DNA of 47,978 nucleotides from a virus. Below, piece after piece: positions 7,885 to 15,782 of this stretch. Where the stretch lies: IMG/VR virus record IMGVR_UViG_3300022602_003915, positions 1 to 47,978 of that record. The stretch is one strand, 5' to 3'. The translations under genes and the position numbers were made by a program. The stretch's first letter is position 1. Every line of letters starts with the position of its first letter. The notes under the pieces are model-generated. The model was given only the letters and a program-made list of their open reading frames with translations, was not told the DNA's origin and did not search any database.

Positions 7885-8765
7885 TGTATCTTAAATTTGA
7901 TATATTCGGTAATTAAATCTGCCACATCCACTCCACAATACTTTTCAAATCCCAAAAATCCTGGATTACTATTGGCTTCGCAAACACGGAATCCTCGTGA
8001 ATCAAATAATAAGTCAATGCCTGCAATATTTAATTTTAGTATACGACAAGTTTCTCGAGCAAGAAATTCAATTTCTGGAGTTAATGGAAAGTTCTCACCT
8101 GTACCGCCATTAGTAATATTGGCACGAAAATCACCTTCGGCCCCATGTCGTTTCATAGCACCTATAACTTTTCCGCCTATTACTAACACACGCAGATCTT
8201 CTCCGGGACGTTCTCCTAAATATTCTTGAACTAATAATGTTTTTTTGTTGCCAAGATTTTCAATAAATTCTATAAGTTTTTTATAATCTCTTTTCCTTTC
8301 GCACAAATATACCCCTGCACCATAACTGCCTGTGACGACCTTGATTACACAGGGATATCCGATATTATCGGAAATCAAATGTTCATCTATAGGATAACGT
8401 ACCATCATGGTCTTGGGAATAGCGATACCATTCCTGCTTAGTAGTTGACTGGTGCGTAATTTATCTTTAACTAACTCTACCGCACTACTGGAGTTAACTA
8501 CAGAAATGCCCGCTTGTTCAAAATGTCGAACTAATGCTAATTGAAAGGGTAATATACCTGCACCTAGTCTTAATAATACTGAACTGGGAGTTTCGATATC
8601 TTTACCTTGATATTTTATGCCCTTACGTATATCTTTATCTACTACGATATCGAAATCGTCAGGATGGCATATCTGGGCTTCGATACCCTTGAAGGCAAAA
8701 CTATTAACCAATTTACCGGTTTCATAATCGGTACTGGTCTGCTTTGTAATAATAATTACAGACAT
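7881..8765 (-). CDS. RimK-family ATP-grasp ligase
   Basis: 294 residues, close to E. coli RimK (300). Seen: N-terminal beta/alpha domain, then the ATP-grasp core with NSSSAVELVKDKLRTSQLL (about 91-109), IKVVTGSYGAGVYL (phosphate-binding glycine loop), LVQEYL, DLRVLVIGGKVIGAMKR, and AGIDLLFDSRGFRVCEANSNPGF with the E and N metal ligands. RimK adds glutamates to the C-terminus of ribosomal protein S6; other members make peptide or amino-acid amides. Its target in a phage may be the ribosome or a small molecule. AAGGG precedes the ATG, and an exact late promoter lies 22 bases upstream. It is coupled by ATGA to the downstream glycosyltransferase. Confidence 0.85.
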   Translation of the reverse strand: MSVIIITKQTSTDYETGKLVNSFAFKGIEAQICHPDDFDIVVDKDIRKGIKYQGKDIETPSSVLLRLGAGILPFQLALVRHFEQAGISVVNSSSAVELVKDKLRTSQLLSRNGIAIPKTMMVRYPIDEHLISDNIGYPCVIKVVTGSYGAGVYLCERKRDYKKLIEFIENLGNKKTLLVQEYLGERPGEDLRVLVIGGKVIGAMKRHGAEGDFRANITNGGTGENFPLTPEIEFLARETCRILKLNIAGIDLLFDSRGFRVCEANSNPGFLGFEKYCGVDVADLITEYIKFKIQ

Positions 8766-8786
8766 TGGAAACCCTTATTATATAGG

Positions 8787-8794
8787 TATTTATA
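8787..8794 (-). promoter_or_regulatory. T4-type late promoter (exact TATAAATA)
   Basis: Exact T4 late octamer 22 bases upstream of the RimK-like start, followed by a leader with AAGGG. It lies just before the end of the LpxH-like gene at 8795. Confidence 0.65.
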
Positions 8795-9550
8795 TTATTC
8801 TAACATTTCCATTGGCCAGTAGATAATTTCCCACGTTCCGTTCCAATTTTCAACTAACGCAGTACAACTTTCGACCCAATCTCCGTCATTCATATACCTA
8901 ATACCATTAATATCTTTAATATCAGCCCGATGTATATGCCCGCAGATTATTCCATCCGCATTTCTCTTATGGCAGTAATCGGCAATGAGTTCTTCAAAAT
9001 CACTCATATATGCCACAGCTTCTTTAGTTTTATTTTTTAAATATTTACTAAGACTCCAATACTTCCACCCAAATAACTTACGAACCCAATTAATATAAAC
9101 ATTCAATTTAAGCAATAAGTCATATATGAAATCGCCCAAATGATATATCCACTTGAGTTTATTACGTATGGCGGTATCGAACATATCGCCGTGTACAACA
9201 AGATAATTCTTTCCATCAATTCCCTGATACATATGTTGATTTTCTATCAATATATTTCCTATACTAATATCAAATTTTATAAATTTTCTCAATACTTCAT
9301 CGTGATTGCCAATGATATACATAACATTGGTTCCACGTTTGGCTGCTGTTAGTATTCTACGTATAACATTAGTATGACTTTGTGGCCAATAAAATTTACG
9401 TTCTAATTTCCAGCCATCAATAATATCACCAACTAAGAATAAGTTTTCGCTGTTATTTTTCTTGAGAAAATTGCAGAGTTGTTCTGCTTTACACCCTTTC
9501 GAACCCATGTGTGTGTCCGAAATGAATATGCTTTTGTATTTTTGTTCCAT
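8795..9550 (-). CDS. LpxH-like UDP-2,3-diacylglucosamine pyrophosphatase family phosphoesterase
   Basis: 251 residues from the ATG at 9550; a GTG at 9568 would add six. All calcineurin-like metal motifs are present in order: SDTHMGSKG, GDIIDGW, GNHDEV, VHGDMFD and GHIHRADI. The length and the HGDMFD and GHIHR patterns fit the LpxH-like group rather than general phosphodiesterases. LpxH cleaves UDP-diacylglucosamine to lipid X in lipid A synthesis; some paralogues lie beside glycosyltransferases, as here, and may act on other nucleotide-linked lipids. The start region reads AATAGG directly before the ATG, so the ribosome-binding site is poor. First gene of the three-gene run towards 6877. Confidence 0.8.
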   Translation of the reverse strand: MEQKYKSIFISDTHMGSKGCKAEQLCNFLKKNNSENLFLVGDIIDGWKLERKFYWPQSHTNVIRRILTAAKRGTNVMYIIGNHDEVLRKFIKFDISIGNILIENQHMYQGIDGKNYLVVHGDMFDTAIRNKLKWIYHLGDFIYDLLLKLNVYINWVRKLFGWKYWSLSKYLKNKTKEAVAYMSDFEELIADYCHKRNADGIICGHIHRADIKDINGIRYMNDGDWVESCTALVENWNGTWEIIYWPMEMLE

Positions 9551-9596
9551 CCTATTATTTAAGCACACTCATATTACATTGTTATTACAAAGTCAT

Positions 9597-9625
9597 AAAA
9601 AAAGGGCCTAAAAACAGGCCCTTTT
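9597..9625 (-). terminator. bidirectional rho-independent terminator
   Basis: GGGCCT (9604-9609) and AGGCCC (9616-9621) form a stem with a six-base loop, flanked by A- and T-runs on both sides. It lies after the 52-residue gene (stop at 9649) on the minus strand. Confidence 0.85.
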
Positions 9626-9648
9626 AATCGAAATTAATATACATCGTG

Positions 9649-9807
9649 TCAAATATTAACTATCGTCCATTTAGGTGAAAAGTGTTGTCCCTTATCACGA
9701 TGTTTAAAGATCTTATGAAACTCTTTTTTGCGAAGTTCATTGATCTTTTCATTATTGTGTGTCAAACAGGCCTTATATAATTTTTGAAGTAACTTACGTT
9801 GTTTCAT
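9649..9807 (-). CDS. small basic phage protein, unknown function
   Basis: 52 residues beginning MKQRKLLQKLYKACL and containing INELRKKEFHKIFKHRDKG and FSPKWTIV. It is rich in lysine and arginine and predicted helical, so nucleic-acid or ribosome binding is possible, but no fold is recognised. I recall similar short proteins in marine T4-like phages. GGAG at about 9815-9818 sits seven bases before this ATG; an adjacent ATG at 9810 is the alternative start. It has its own unit: exact late promoter at 9913-9920, a leader of about 100 bases with a GC-rich hairpin, and a terminator just past the stop. Confidence 0.75.
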   Translation of the reverse strand: MKQRKLLQKLYKACLTHNNEKINELRKKEFHKIFKHRDKGQHFSPKWTIVNI

Positions 9808-9912
9808 CATATGTCTCCTATATAAGAGAAAACTTAAAAAACTTTAACACCACTTGCCGGTTGCAGATCCGGCGACATCCTATAAAATTTTAAAATTTCT
9901 ATGTCTGCTAGG
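9808..9912 (-). promoter_or_regulatory. structured 5' leader of the 52-residue gene
   Basis: About 100 bases between a late promoter and the ribosome-binding site. In this AT-rich DNA it holds a GC-rich hairpin, CGCCGG and CCGGCA around an eight-base loop (about 9854-9872), then a U-run and the GGAG. The layout could be a regulatory leader, but I match no known riboswitch. Confidence 0.4.
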
Positions 9913-9920
9913 TATTTATA
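9913..9920 (-). promoter_or_regulatory. T4-type late promoter (exact TATAAATA)
   Basis: Exact late octamer just after the end of the lipase gene, directed at the 52-residue gene through a leader of about 100 bases. Confidence 0.6.
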
Positions 9921-9933
9921 AAATAAAAAAATA

Positions 9934-10692
9934 TTAGTTGATCGATTGATTAGTTTTCTGAATATTTTCTAATTTAGCAATATAATTTTCCATAAAATGG
10001 TCTTCCAGACTATCAAGGAATTGACCTTTTTTCCATGCTGCCAAATGACCACGCCATTTATCCTTAATAATTTGCCAATTTGTCAAGGGACGGATATTTC
10101 CATAAAAATTAATATAGCATAAAGTACCTTGATGATGATATCCCAACTCTGCAGGAGGAACTGTGGGTATAATGTCATTACAATTTACAAAACGGTGATG
10201 ATCGGCTTTAACTGCCCCAACAAATTCCTTATTACCTAAACGGGGTTGCCCAAAAGTAAACAATTTTTTGACTGTGTATCCAGCATCTTCCAACTCGCGA
10301 ACACAATATAATGACATAGCTGCACCTAAACTATGACCCACTATGTAGATATCTTTGCCGGGATTAGCAGCTACCCAATCCATAACCTGGGGTAATAGGT
10401 ATCTCGTATAGGTTCTAAACCCATCATGTACAAATCCTCGGTCTTCTCTAATAGGTAATGCGTTGGCATCTGCTGTTAAATCACTAATATGGCTGGGTAC
10501 CGTTCCCCTAAATGAAATTACAACCTCTGTATTGTTGGCTGCTAAATGTCCGTTTGCATTTTCTTTGTTAATATGCATATAATTAGTGAAACCTAAACTA
10601 CGAAAAGTTCCGCTACAATCATCCAAATATGCATCCGCAGCCAAATGAGCCATGGTTAATGATAAATCAGGAAGAGCAAGATCTGTTAACAT
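9934..10692 (-). CDS. class 3 lipase (alpha/beta hydrolase)
   Basis: 252 residues. The nucleophile elbow GHSLGAAM places the catalytic serine at 121; D173 (NCNDIIPTVPP) and H232 (EDHFMENYI) complete the triad. VVISFRGTVP at about 57-66 supplies the oxyanion-loop region and FGQPRLGN is the usual class 3 strand after the serine. There is no signal peptide, so it would act in the cytoplasm until lysis, possibly on host membrane lipids. TAGGAG precedes the ATG and a late-like octamer lies at 10716-10723. The curli operon ends 29 bases upstream in the same direction, so read-through is possible. Confidence 0.88.
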   Translation of the reverse strand: MLTDLALPDLSLTMAHLAADAYLDDCSGTFRSLGFTNYMHINKENANGHLAANNTEVVISFRGTVPSHISDLTADANALPIREDRGFVHDGFRTYTRYLLPQVMDWVAANPGKDIYIVGHSLGAAMSLYCVRELEDAGYTVKKLFTFGQPRLGNKEFVGAVKADHHRFVNCNDIIPTVPPAELGYHHQGTLCYINFYGNIRPLTNWQIIKDKWRGHLAAWKKGQFLDSLEDHFMENYIAKLENIQKTNQSIN

Positions 10693-10715
10693 TTTATACT
10701 CCTATATAATAGTAG

Positions 10716-10723
10716 TATTTATT
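10716..10723 (-). promoter_or_regulatory. late-promoter-like octamer (AATAAATA)
   Basis: One mismatch to TATAAATA, 23 bases before the lipase start and overlapping the stop of the curlin gene; it is followed by TAGGAG. Confidence 0.45.
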
Positions 10724-11621
10724 AATGTTGAATTATAGTTATATTACAACCTGCAGGATTTAGGCAGGTTTGCTGTAAAGAATAGGATTGACTATTATTA
10801 CCAATTTGAGATACATTAACATTGTTTGCTCCGCCTAAATTAGTTAAACTTAAAGAAGCAGTCATAGGAGCCGACCCAATTTGTGTGACACTAGCAATAT
10901 TACCGTTACCATATAAATTAATGTTAGATGAATGATTATTTCCAATTTGAGTTACATTTAATGCGTTCCCGTCGCCATTGATAATATTATAACTTTCATT
11001 ATTATTGCCAGCTTGAAGTATTGTAGAAACATTGGTACTACCCGCGATATTGATAATAGCAGAATTTGATAATCCTGTTTGTTGACTAATAACAGTATTA
11101 TTATTTCCAATTACACTTAACCCCATCATATTCATATCACTAATAGTAAAAGATTCAGTAGCAAATCCCAAACTATTAACAGTATATCCTTGGTTAATAT
11201 TAATATTATTAAGGTCTCCAGAAATATACATGTCTATAAAATTAGTTTGTCCACTTTGATTAGCAATTACAGTATTATTGTATCCTGAAGTTTGTTGTAT
11301 ATAAACAACATTTGTATTAGAACCTATATAAGGATTTGACATAGTAGGACTAATATCAGGGAAATCCATATTGTACGAAGTTGATTTTTCAGACGAATGT
11401 GGCTTGGAGACGGTAATAATCCCAGTAATGGCTGGTAAGTACTGATTTTGACCAGTATTGAATATAGGTGCAGAATTCGGTGTTACATAAGTAAGATCAT
11501 CTATTTGTGATGGTGCAATCTGTGTATATTCATTAGTAGATTGATCTGGTAACTCGGATTGCTGTGCCAATACAGATATAGAGATAAACATTAAAATAAA
11601 TGAAACAATAAAATTTTTCAC
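10722..11621 (-). CDS. curlin-repeat secreted protein (CsgA/CsgB-like) no. 2
   Basis: 299 residues: signal peptide of about 19 residues (hydrophobic core then VLAQQ), a linker of about 80 residues, then a long region rich in Asn, Gln, Gly and Ile with spaced Q-x-G-x-x-N units (SQIGNNSQ, TQIGNNHS, LQAGNNNE). This spacing is the amyloid-forming curlin repeat. E. coli CsgA is about 150 residues, so this one is roughly double. A Cys pair (C-L-N-P-A-G-C) near the end could form a disulfide. It should be secreted through the CsgG pore encoded in the same operon and form fibres or a coat. It overlaps the TorF-like gene by four bases and is the last gene of the curli set. Confidence 0.85.
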   Translation of the reverse strand: MKNFIVSFILMFISISVLAQQSELPDQSTNEYTQIAPSQIDDLTYVTPNSAPIFNTGQNQYLPAITGIITVSKPHSSEKSTSYNMDFPDISPTMSNPYIGSNTNVVYIQQTSGYNNTVIANQSGQTNFIDMYISGDLNNININQGYTVNSLGFATESFTISDMNMMGLSVIGNNNTVISQQTGLSNSAIINIAGSTNVSTILQAGNNNESYNIINGDGNALNVTQIGNNHSSNINLYGNGNIASVTQIGSAPMTASLSLTNLGGANNVNVSQIGNNSQSYSLQQTCLNPAGCNITIIQH

Positions 11622-12328
11622 TGAAATCCCTTACTTATAGATAATACTAATGTGTTGTTATATATTTCATTTCCCGATAAAGTATTAATTATTTTAAAAG
11701 TCGATGTCATATGAGTATTCCAGTAATAGGTCAACGCGAAATCTATACCTTTAAAATTTATTACAGGGCCTGTATGCCAATCAGTATAACTTAAATTAGA
11801 ATAGTTGGCTACATTGGTATGCCCTATATGAGAAACCAAAGTTGCAGTTCCTAGTGGGGAATAATTATCTAAACTATAGTATTGAGTTCCTACGGATACA
11901 GGCGTTCCAAAATAGTCGGTGAGACTACGATAATATTTTATAGTAAACCCTGAAATTCGTATTTGAGAAAATAATTCGTTGGTATTATAAGAAATATGTT
12001 CTATTTTTGATTTAGGGTAAGTATATTCATAATCCCCTACATATATTCTTATACCGTTATCAAACCGATGTGTAAATCCTGCATAGTAGTCGCTTTCTAC
12101 TCCTATTCCATTATTATATTCTTGTTTGCTTACCGTATCAAACTTGTGTCCGGCCCATAATCCTAAATTTGTTGTATATTCTAATTGGGTTGACATACTA
12201 GGTTCTAAATAAGATTGGCTGATACCACGAAATCGATAATCATTTGTAATACTAACAGATCCATCCACAGAATCTGCCAATGCGTTTATAGATACAAATA
12301 ATAATAAAAATAATATAATGTTTTTCAT
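11618..12328 (-). CDS. TorF-family putative outer-membrane beta-barrel
   Basis: 236 residues: signal peptide ending SINALADS, then GSVSITNDYRFRGISQSYLEPSM, the opening signature of the TorF/Gcw_chp family (V-x-D-Y-x-F-R-G-x-S-Q). Alternating aromatic strands follow, and the chain ends in Phe-Gln rather than the usual terminal Phe. These proteins are predicted small outer-membrane porins with poorly known cargo. Its place inside the curli operon, between FecR-domain and curlin genes with overlaps or short gaps, suggests it works with the fibre system, for example in anchoring or transport, which is inference. Confidence 0.75.
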   Translation of the reverse strand: MKNIILFLLLFVSINALADSVDGSVSITNDYRFRGISQSYLEPSMSTQLEYTTNLGLWAGHKFDTVSKQEYNNGIGVESDYYAGFTHRFDNGIRIYVGDYEYTYPKSKIEHISYNTNELFSQIRISGFTIKYYRSLTDYFGTPVSVGTQYYSLDNYSPLGTATLVSHIGHTNVANYSNLSYTDWHTGPVINFKGIDFALTYYWNTHMTSTFKIINTLSGNEIYNNTLVLSISKGFQ

Positions 12329-12335
12329 AGTGTCC

Positions 12336-13511
12336 TCATTTATAAGTTTGTGTGATAGTTATACTACCAAATGCTTTGGCGTTATTACCGTTAAAATTAT
12401 AAGCATCGCTAAGATGGTCTTGTGTAACTACAACCAATACCTGCGAATCTGCGGGTAAGGAAATATTAAAATAATTTTTTCCATCTTCACTTAAACTGGC
12501 ATAACCCCACCCAATTTGTGACAATGCAGGATTATTATTTTGAAATACTGCAAAAACATTAGGATCAGACGCCACTGTATCATTGACTTTGATACCAGTT
12601 AATTTTTCAAAATTTGCTATACTGACTACAGCTTTTGCGGCTTGTGCATCCGCGGCTTCTTCGTCTGCCTGCGATTTTTCATTTTGTTGCTGCTGTTGTT
12701 GTGTAGTATTTGATTCTGCGATTGATGGAGTATTTGAAGAATCACTGCCCTGGGATGAATTTATAGAATCCTTTTTATCTATATCATTATTAGAAGATTT
12801 AGCATCTCCTGTTGCAATAGCTGCAGATTTGGCCGCAGCCACTACATTAATTCCTGCTATAGTTTTTGGAGGACTTAAATGTAAATTATTACCAATAGGA
12901 GTATTAGACAGATTTACAATAATAGGAGGGGTCGGTGGTGTCGATGAAGTTTCTACCAACGTAGCTTGATAGGGTTTATCAAGATGTACTATTTCCCCAC
13001 CGGCATCTACATCAATTTTTCCAGAACCGCATTCTGTTCCTCTCATAGGGTTACTTTCGCAAGCAGGCATAAGAATAACCATGCTCTTTCCCGTTTCATC
13101 CACACTCATAACGAAGTCGGTTCCGCGTACAGCAATAGCTGCTGTGGGAGTTTTAATATTTACACTATTAGGGTTGTTATGCGCAATAGCACCAGATACA
13201 TATCTTACTGTACCTTCTGCGGCCTTGAGACCTAATTTTCCACCCTGCGTTTTAGGATCATAAACAAAATCGTCTATTACTAAAGCACTATGTTCTGTAA
13301 TTTTAACTGTGGTATTATCTTTAAACTTAATATTAACAATGCCAGATTTGGTTTCAATCCGATCATTCATTTCCACAGTAATATTATTAACTACAGTAAT
13401 AATGTTGCTGCCACGTTTAATAATAGCAGCACCCGTTACTTCATTTACAGCCCCAATGTCCGCAAAGGCTGCTGTTGAAATTAACAACAGTAATACTGCC
13501 CATGCTTTCAT
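12336..13511 (-). CDS. secreted FecR-domain protein
   Basis: 391 residues: signal peptide (MKAWAVLLLLISTAAFA), then a FecR-like beta domain at about 18-160 (GAAIIKRG, NDRIETKSGIVNIKFKDNT, VRYVSGAIAH, TPTAAIAVRGTDF). A long Ser/Asn/Gln-rich linker with a run of six Gln follows (about 230-290), then a C-terminal domain of about 100 residues. Secreted FecR-domain proteins of this type usually bind surface structures or polysaccharide rather than signal to sigma factors. In this operon it may be a periplasmic or surface partner of the curlin fibres. AAGGAAT precedes the ATG and the curlin gene 13521-14315 ends nine bases upstream. Confidence 0.8.
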   Translation of the reverse strand: MKAWAVLLLLISTAAFADIGAVNEVTGAAIIKRGSNIITVVNNITVEMNDRIETKSGIVNIKFKDNTTVKITEHSALVIDDFVYDPKTQGGKLGLKAAEGTVRYVSGAIAHNNPNSVNIKTPTAAIAVRGTDFVMSVDETGKSMVILMPACESNPMRGTECGSGKIDVDAGGEIVHLDKPYQATLVETSSTPPTPPIIVNLSNTPIGNNLHLSPPKTIAGINVVAAAKSAAIATGDAKSSNNDIDKKDSINSSQGSDSSNTPSIAESNTTQQQQQQNEKSQADEEAADAQAAKAVVSIANFEKLTGIKVNDTVASDPNVFAVFQNNNPALSQIGWGYASLSEDGKNYFNISLPADSQVLVVVTQDHLSDAYNFNGNNAKAFGSITITQTYK

Positions 13512-13520
13512 TAGTATTCC

Positions 13521-14315
13521 TTAATGATTGTGCTGGGTTATATTAAAACTTCCCCCGTTAGCAGTAGTTTGAATATTAGCAACGTTGGCATATGTTCCAG
13601 TTTGACTAATATTAAATGCTGTACCGGTTCCATTTTGTGTAAGAACTAAGCTGCTTGGGCTAGCAGTGGATTGGAGTATATTAAATGCATTATTATCTCC
13701 TGTAACGGAAACCAATTGGCTATGCCCATCGTTAGTCATTTGATCAACAAAGGTATTACCGTTTCCTGAAACATTAATGCCACTAATTAAACTATCGCCG
13801 CTGCCGGTAAAATTCAAGCTATTACTGTTGCCAGTAAATGCCCAGTTAATATTAGCATTATTACAAGTTACTGTACCGCCGCCGCATAATGCGTTAATAG
13901 TATTTTCGTTACCAATCTGTTGAATGGTAACCGAACTTGCTCCGGATGATGTTACTAATTGTAGTGTATTAATTAAGTTACCATTTCCCTGTTGAATTGC
14001 AGTAACAGTTTGATTATCACCATCTAATATCACAGCATTAATAGAACCACCTGTAGTTGCACCAATACGGTTGCTATTACCATCTTGTGTGATATTAACA
14101 ATAGGATCAGCGCCCGACTGTTGCAAATAAATGATATTAGTGGTTCCATTGCTTAATGCGGTAGATACATTTGTTGAAAACTCTGTATCTGTAGTAGCAA
14201 TCATTTGGGTGGGTTTGCTAGTAACAGGTGTAATAGGTGTTGAGGGTGCTGATTGCCCTAATGCAGTTGAAATTGATGCTACCAATAAGGTAACAGTTAG
14301 TAGTGTATTTTTCAT
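13521..14315 (-). CDS. curlin-repeat secreted protein (CsgA/CsgB-like) no. 1
   Basis: 264 residues with a signal peptide ending STALGQS, a Thr/Pro-rich linker, then repeated units such as LQQSGADPIVNITQDGNSN, IQQGNGN, IQQIGNEN and LTQNGTG. The Q-x-G-x-x-N spacing every 18-25 residues is the curlin repeat, and the end (ITQHNH) resembles curlin C-termini. It overlaps csgG by four bases (ATGA), so it is translated with the secretion pore. It should be exported by CsgG and assembled outside the cell. It differs from the second curlin in length and repeat number, so one may nucleate and the other polymerise, as CsgB and CsgA do; which is which cannot be told. Confidence 0.87.
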   Translation of the reverse strand: MKNTLLTVTLLVASISTALGQSAPSTPITPVTSKPTQMIATTDTEFSTNVSTALSNGTTNIIYLQQSGADPIVNITQDGNSNRIGATTGGSINAVILDGDNQTVTAIQQGNGNLINTLQLVTSSGASSVTIQQIGNENTINALCGGGTVTCNNANINWAFTGNSNSLNFTGSGDSLISGINVSGNGNTFVDQMTNDGHSQLVSVTGDNNAFNILQSTASPSSLVLTQNGTGTAFNISQTGTYANVANIQTTANGGSFNITQHNH

Positions 14316-15193
14316 TTGTTTATTTCCTCGGATGTTAGTGTATCCTTTGTAGTTTCTTCTTTATTATCATAGGATTGTGAATCCTTTTCATTAGAATTCT
14401 TAAATTTCCAAAGCCCCTGTTTTTCTCCTTTCTTAATTAATTCAACTACTCCTTTTTCAATAGCCGATCTTAATGCATAGTTTCCAGGCTCATTGAAACT
14501 TTGCGAGCTATCGATTTCAAAACTTTGTGTATTTTGATTAAAGAATCTCATGGCTGTAAGGCCATCCATAGTGCTTAATAGATTCTTTTCTATAGTAACA
14601 GTAGTTAATATTTCTCCGGTTTGAACACTAACCAAGCGTAAGCTAATTACTACTTGATCTTTTGTATATTGTGTTGTTGGGCCAATTCCAGCAAATGCAA
14701 TACCAGTACCTCCGGTAAGTACATCGGAATTATAGTCAACAATTCCTCCTTCGATAATTACTCCTGCCATAGTCATAGGTGGCAGTAGTCTTGCTTTAGA
14801 ACCTTCGTAAATTTCACGAGTCTGTTTAATCATCTGACGTTCTTTTAATAAATCATCTAGATTGGTGCGTTCAACCACAGTAAACCATTGTCTATTACCA
14901 ACTTCTTGTAAAGTTTTAATTAGATAACTTTCGGCACCTTGTGTAACAGCATTACTGAATAGACTTAATGTAGGGCTAGGTTTACGTTGGCCTGTCAAAT
15001 CTCTAAAACTATAAACGGCTACTGCTATGGGTGGACCATCTGGTGCTGGCACAGTATCCATTTCTTTAATTAATGTAGTTGATACTTTTGGTTGATCTTT
15101 AAGTTTAATACTTTTATTATAAGGGCGAATAGTACCGCATCCCACAATGGATAACAATGACATTAGAATTAAAATTGTTTTAGCTGTATTCAT
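14312..15193 (-). CDS. csgG: CsgG curli secretion lipoprotein
   Basis: 293 residues, close to E. coli CsgG (277). A lipoprotein signal ends LSIVGC with the lipidated Cys at 19. The core matches CsgG: PIAVAVYSFRDLTGQRKPS, TLQEVGNRQWFTVVERTNLDDLLKERQ split by short loops, ADYLI-like GVIIEGGIVDYNSD, then VVISLRLVSVQTGEIL. CsgG forms a nonameric outer-membrane pore that secretes unfolded curlin subunits. A Lys/Glu/Ser-rich tail of about 25 residues extends the C-terminus. It sits three bases after csgF and overlaps the first curlin gene, so the secretion parts and cargo form one operon. No csgE is seen in this window. Confidence 0.95.
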   Translation of the reverse strand: MNTAKTILILMSLLSIVGCGTIRPYNKSIKLKDQPKVSTTLIKEMDTVPAPDGPPIAVAVYSFRDLTGQRKPSPTLSLFSNAVTQGAESYLIKTLQEVGNRQWFTVVERTNLDDLLKERQMIKQTREIYEGSKARLLPPMTMAGVIIEGGIVDYNSDVLTGGTGIAFAGIGPTTQYTKDQVVISLRLVSVQTGEILTTVTIEKNLLSTMDGLTAMRFFNQNTQSFEIDSSQSFNEPGNYALRSAIEKGVVELIKKGEKQGLWKFKNSNEKDSQSYDNKEETTKDTLTSEEINK

Positions 15194-15196
15194 ATA

Positions 15197-15712
15197 TTAA
15201 AATCCAAATGATGCGATCGGAACGGTAATTGTTGTATTTTGAGTGGGATTAGCGGTATTGACTACTGTTAAAGTCACAGTGGTCTGACCATTAAAAGATG
15301 GATTATCAGGAGTCTTATACCAACTAATTGTAGTAGTAGTATCGAGATTAAATCTGCCCGAGGTCGCTACAGTACACCCAGGAATAGCTGCACCATTAGC
15401 AGAAGTACAACTAGAAAATAAATTGTTTGTTAATTGAGTGGCTAATTGGCTATAAACTTGGCTGCTGAATAATGCTAGGAATTTTGCTAATGGAGTATTT
15501 GCAGCAGCGGCAGCAGCAGCCGAAGCAGCAGCGGCATTGTTAGCATTTACTTGTGCTTTGGCGCTTTGCTCCATCTGTTCAATGGTTAATACTTGACTGG
15601 TCCACCCATTGCCGCTAAATGTAGGATCTTTGAATTGTTGAACTAATTGAGCATGTGCTGTAATGCTAGTTAAGGATAAGACCAATCCAACTAATATTAA
15701 TAGTTTTTTCAT
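15197..15712 (-). CDS. csgF: CsgF-like curli assembly factor
   Basis: 171 residues. A signal peptide ends TAHAQ and is followed by LVQQFKDPTFSGNGW, the conserved CsgF N-terminus (F-x-x-P-x-F-x-G-N) that plugs into the CsgG pore. After an Ala-rich stretch (about residues 56-70) the C-terminal domain holds IPGCTVATSGRF and repeated beta strands. CsgF sits at the cell surface and couples CsgG to the curlin nucleator. First gene of the operon, with AGGAG just before the ATG. An inverted repeat lies in its leader. csgF/csgG pairs have been reported before in marine T4-like phages such as HTVC008M, to my knowledge. Confidence 0.9.
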   Translation of the reverse strand: MKKLLILVGLVLSLTSITAHAQLVQQFKDPTFSGNGWTSQVLTIEQMEQSAKAQVNANNAAAASAAAAAAANTPLAKFLALFSSQVYSQLATQLTNNLFSSCTSANGAAIPGCTVATSGRFNLDTTTTISWYKTPDNPSFNGQTTVTLTVVNTANPTQNTTITVPIASFGF

Positions 15713-15725
15713 ACAAAGCTCCTCG

Positions 15726-15745
15726 TTATCATTATTTAATGATAA
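15726..15745. repeat. inverted repeat in the csgF leader
   Basis: TTATCATT and AATGATAA form an 8-bp inverted repeat with a four-base centre, just upstream of the csgF ribosome-binding site. It could be an operator or an mRNA 5' hairpin for the curli operon. Confidence 0.5.
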
Positions 15746-15782
15746 AGAAAAAGATATTATCGCAGTAGTTTATAACTGTTTG

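Noticed and set aside
9850-9880. tRNA-like T-arm (GCCGG and CCGGC) on the plus strand
   Set aside because: The loop has eight bases and there is no acceptor stem, anticodon arm or CCA; it fits better as a leader hairpin on the minus strand.
12640-12720. CAG/CTG-like run suggesting a microsatellite
   Set aside because: It is only six Gln codons in the linker of the FecR-domain protein and is not a regular DNA repeat.
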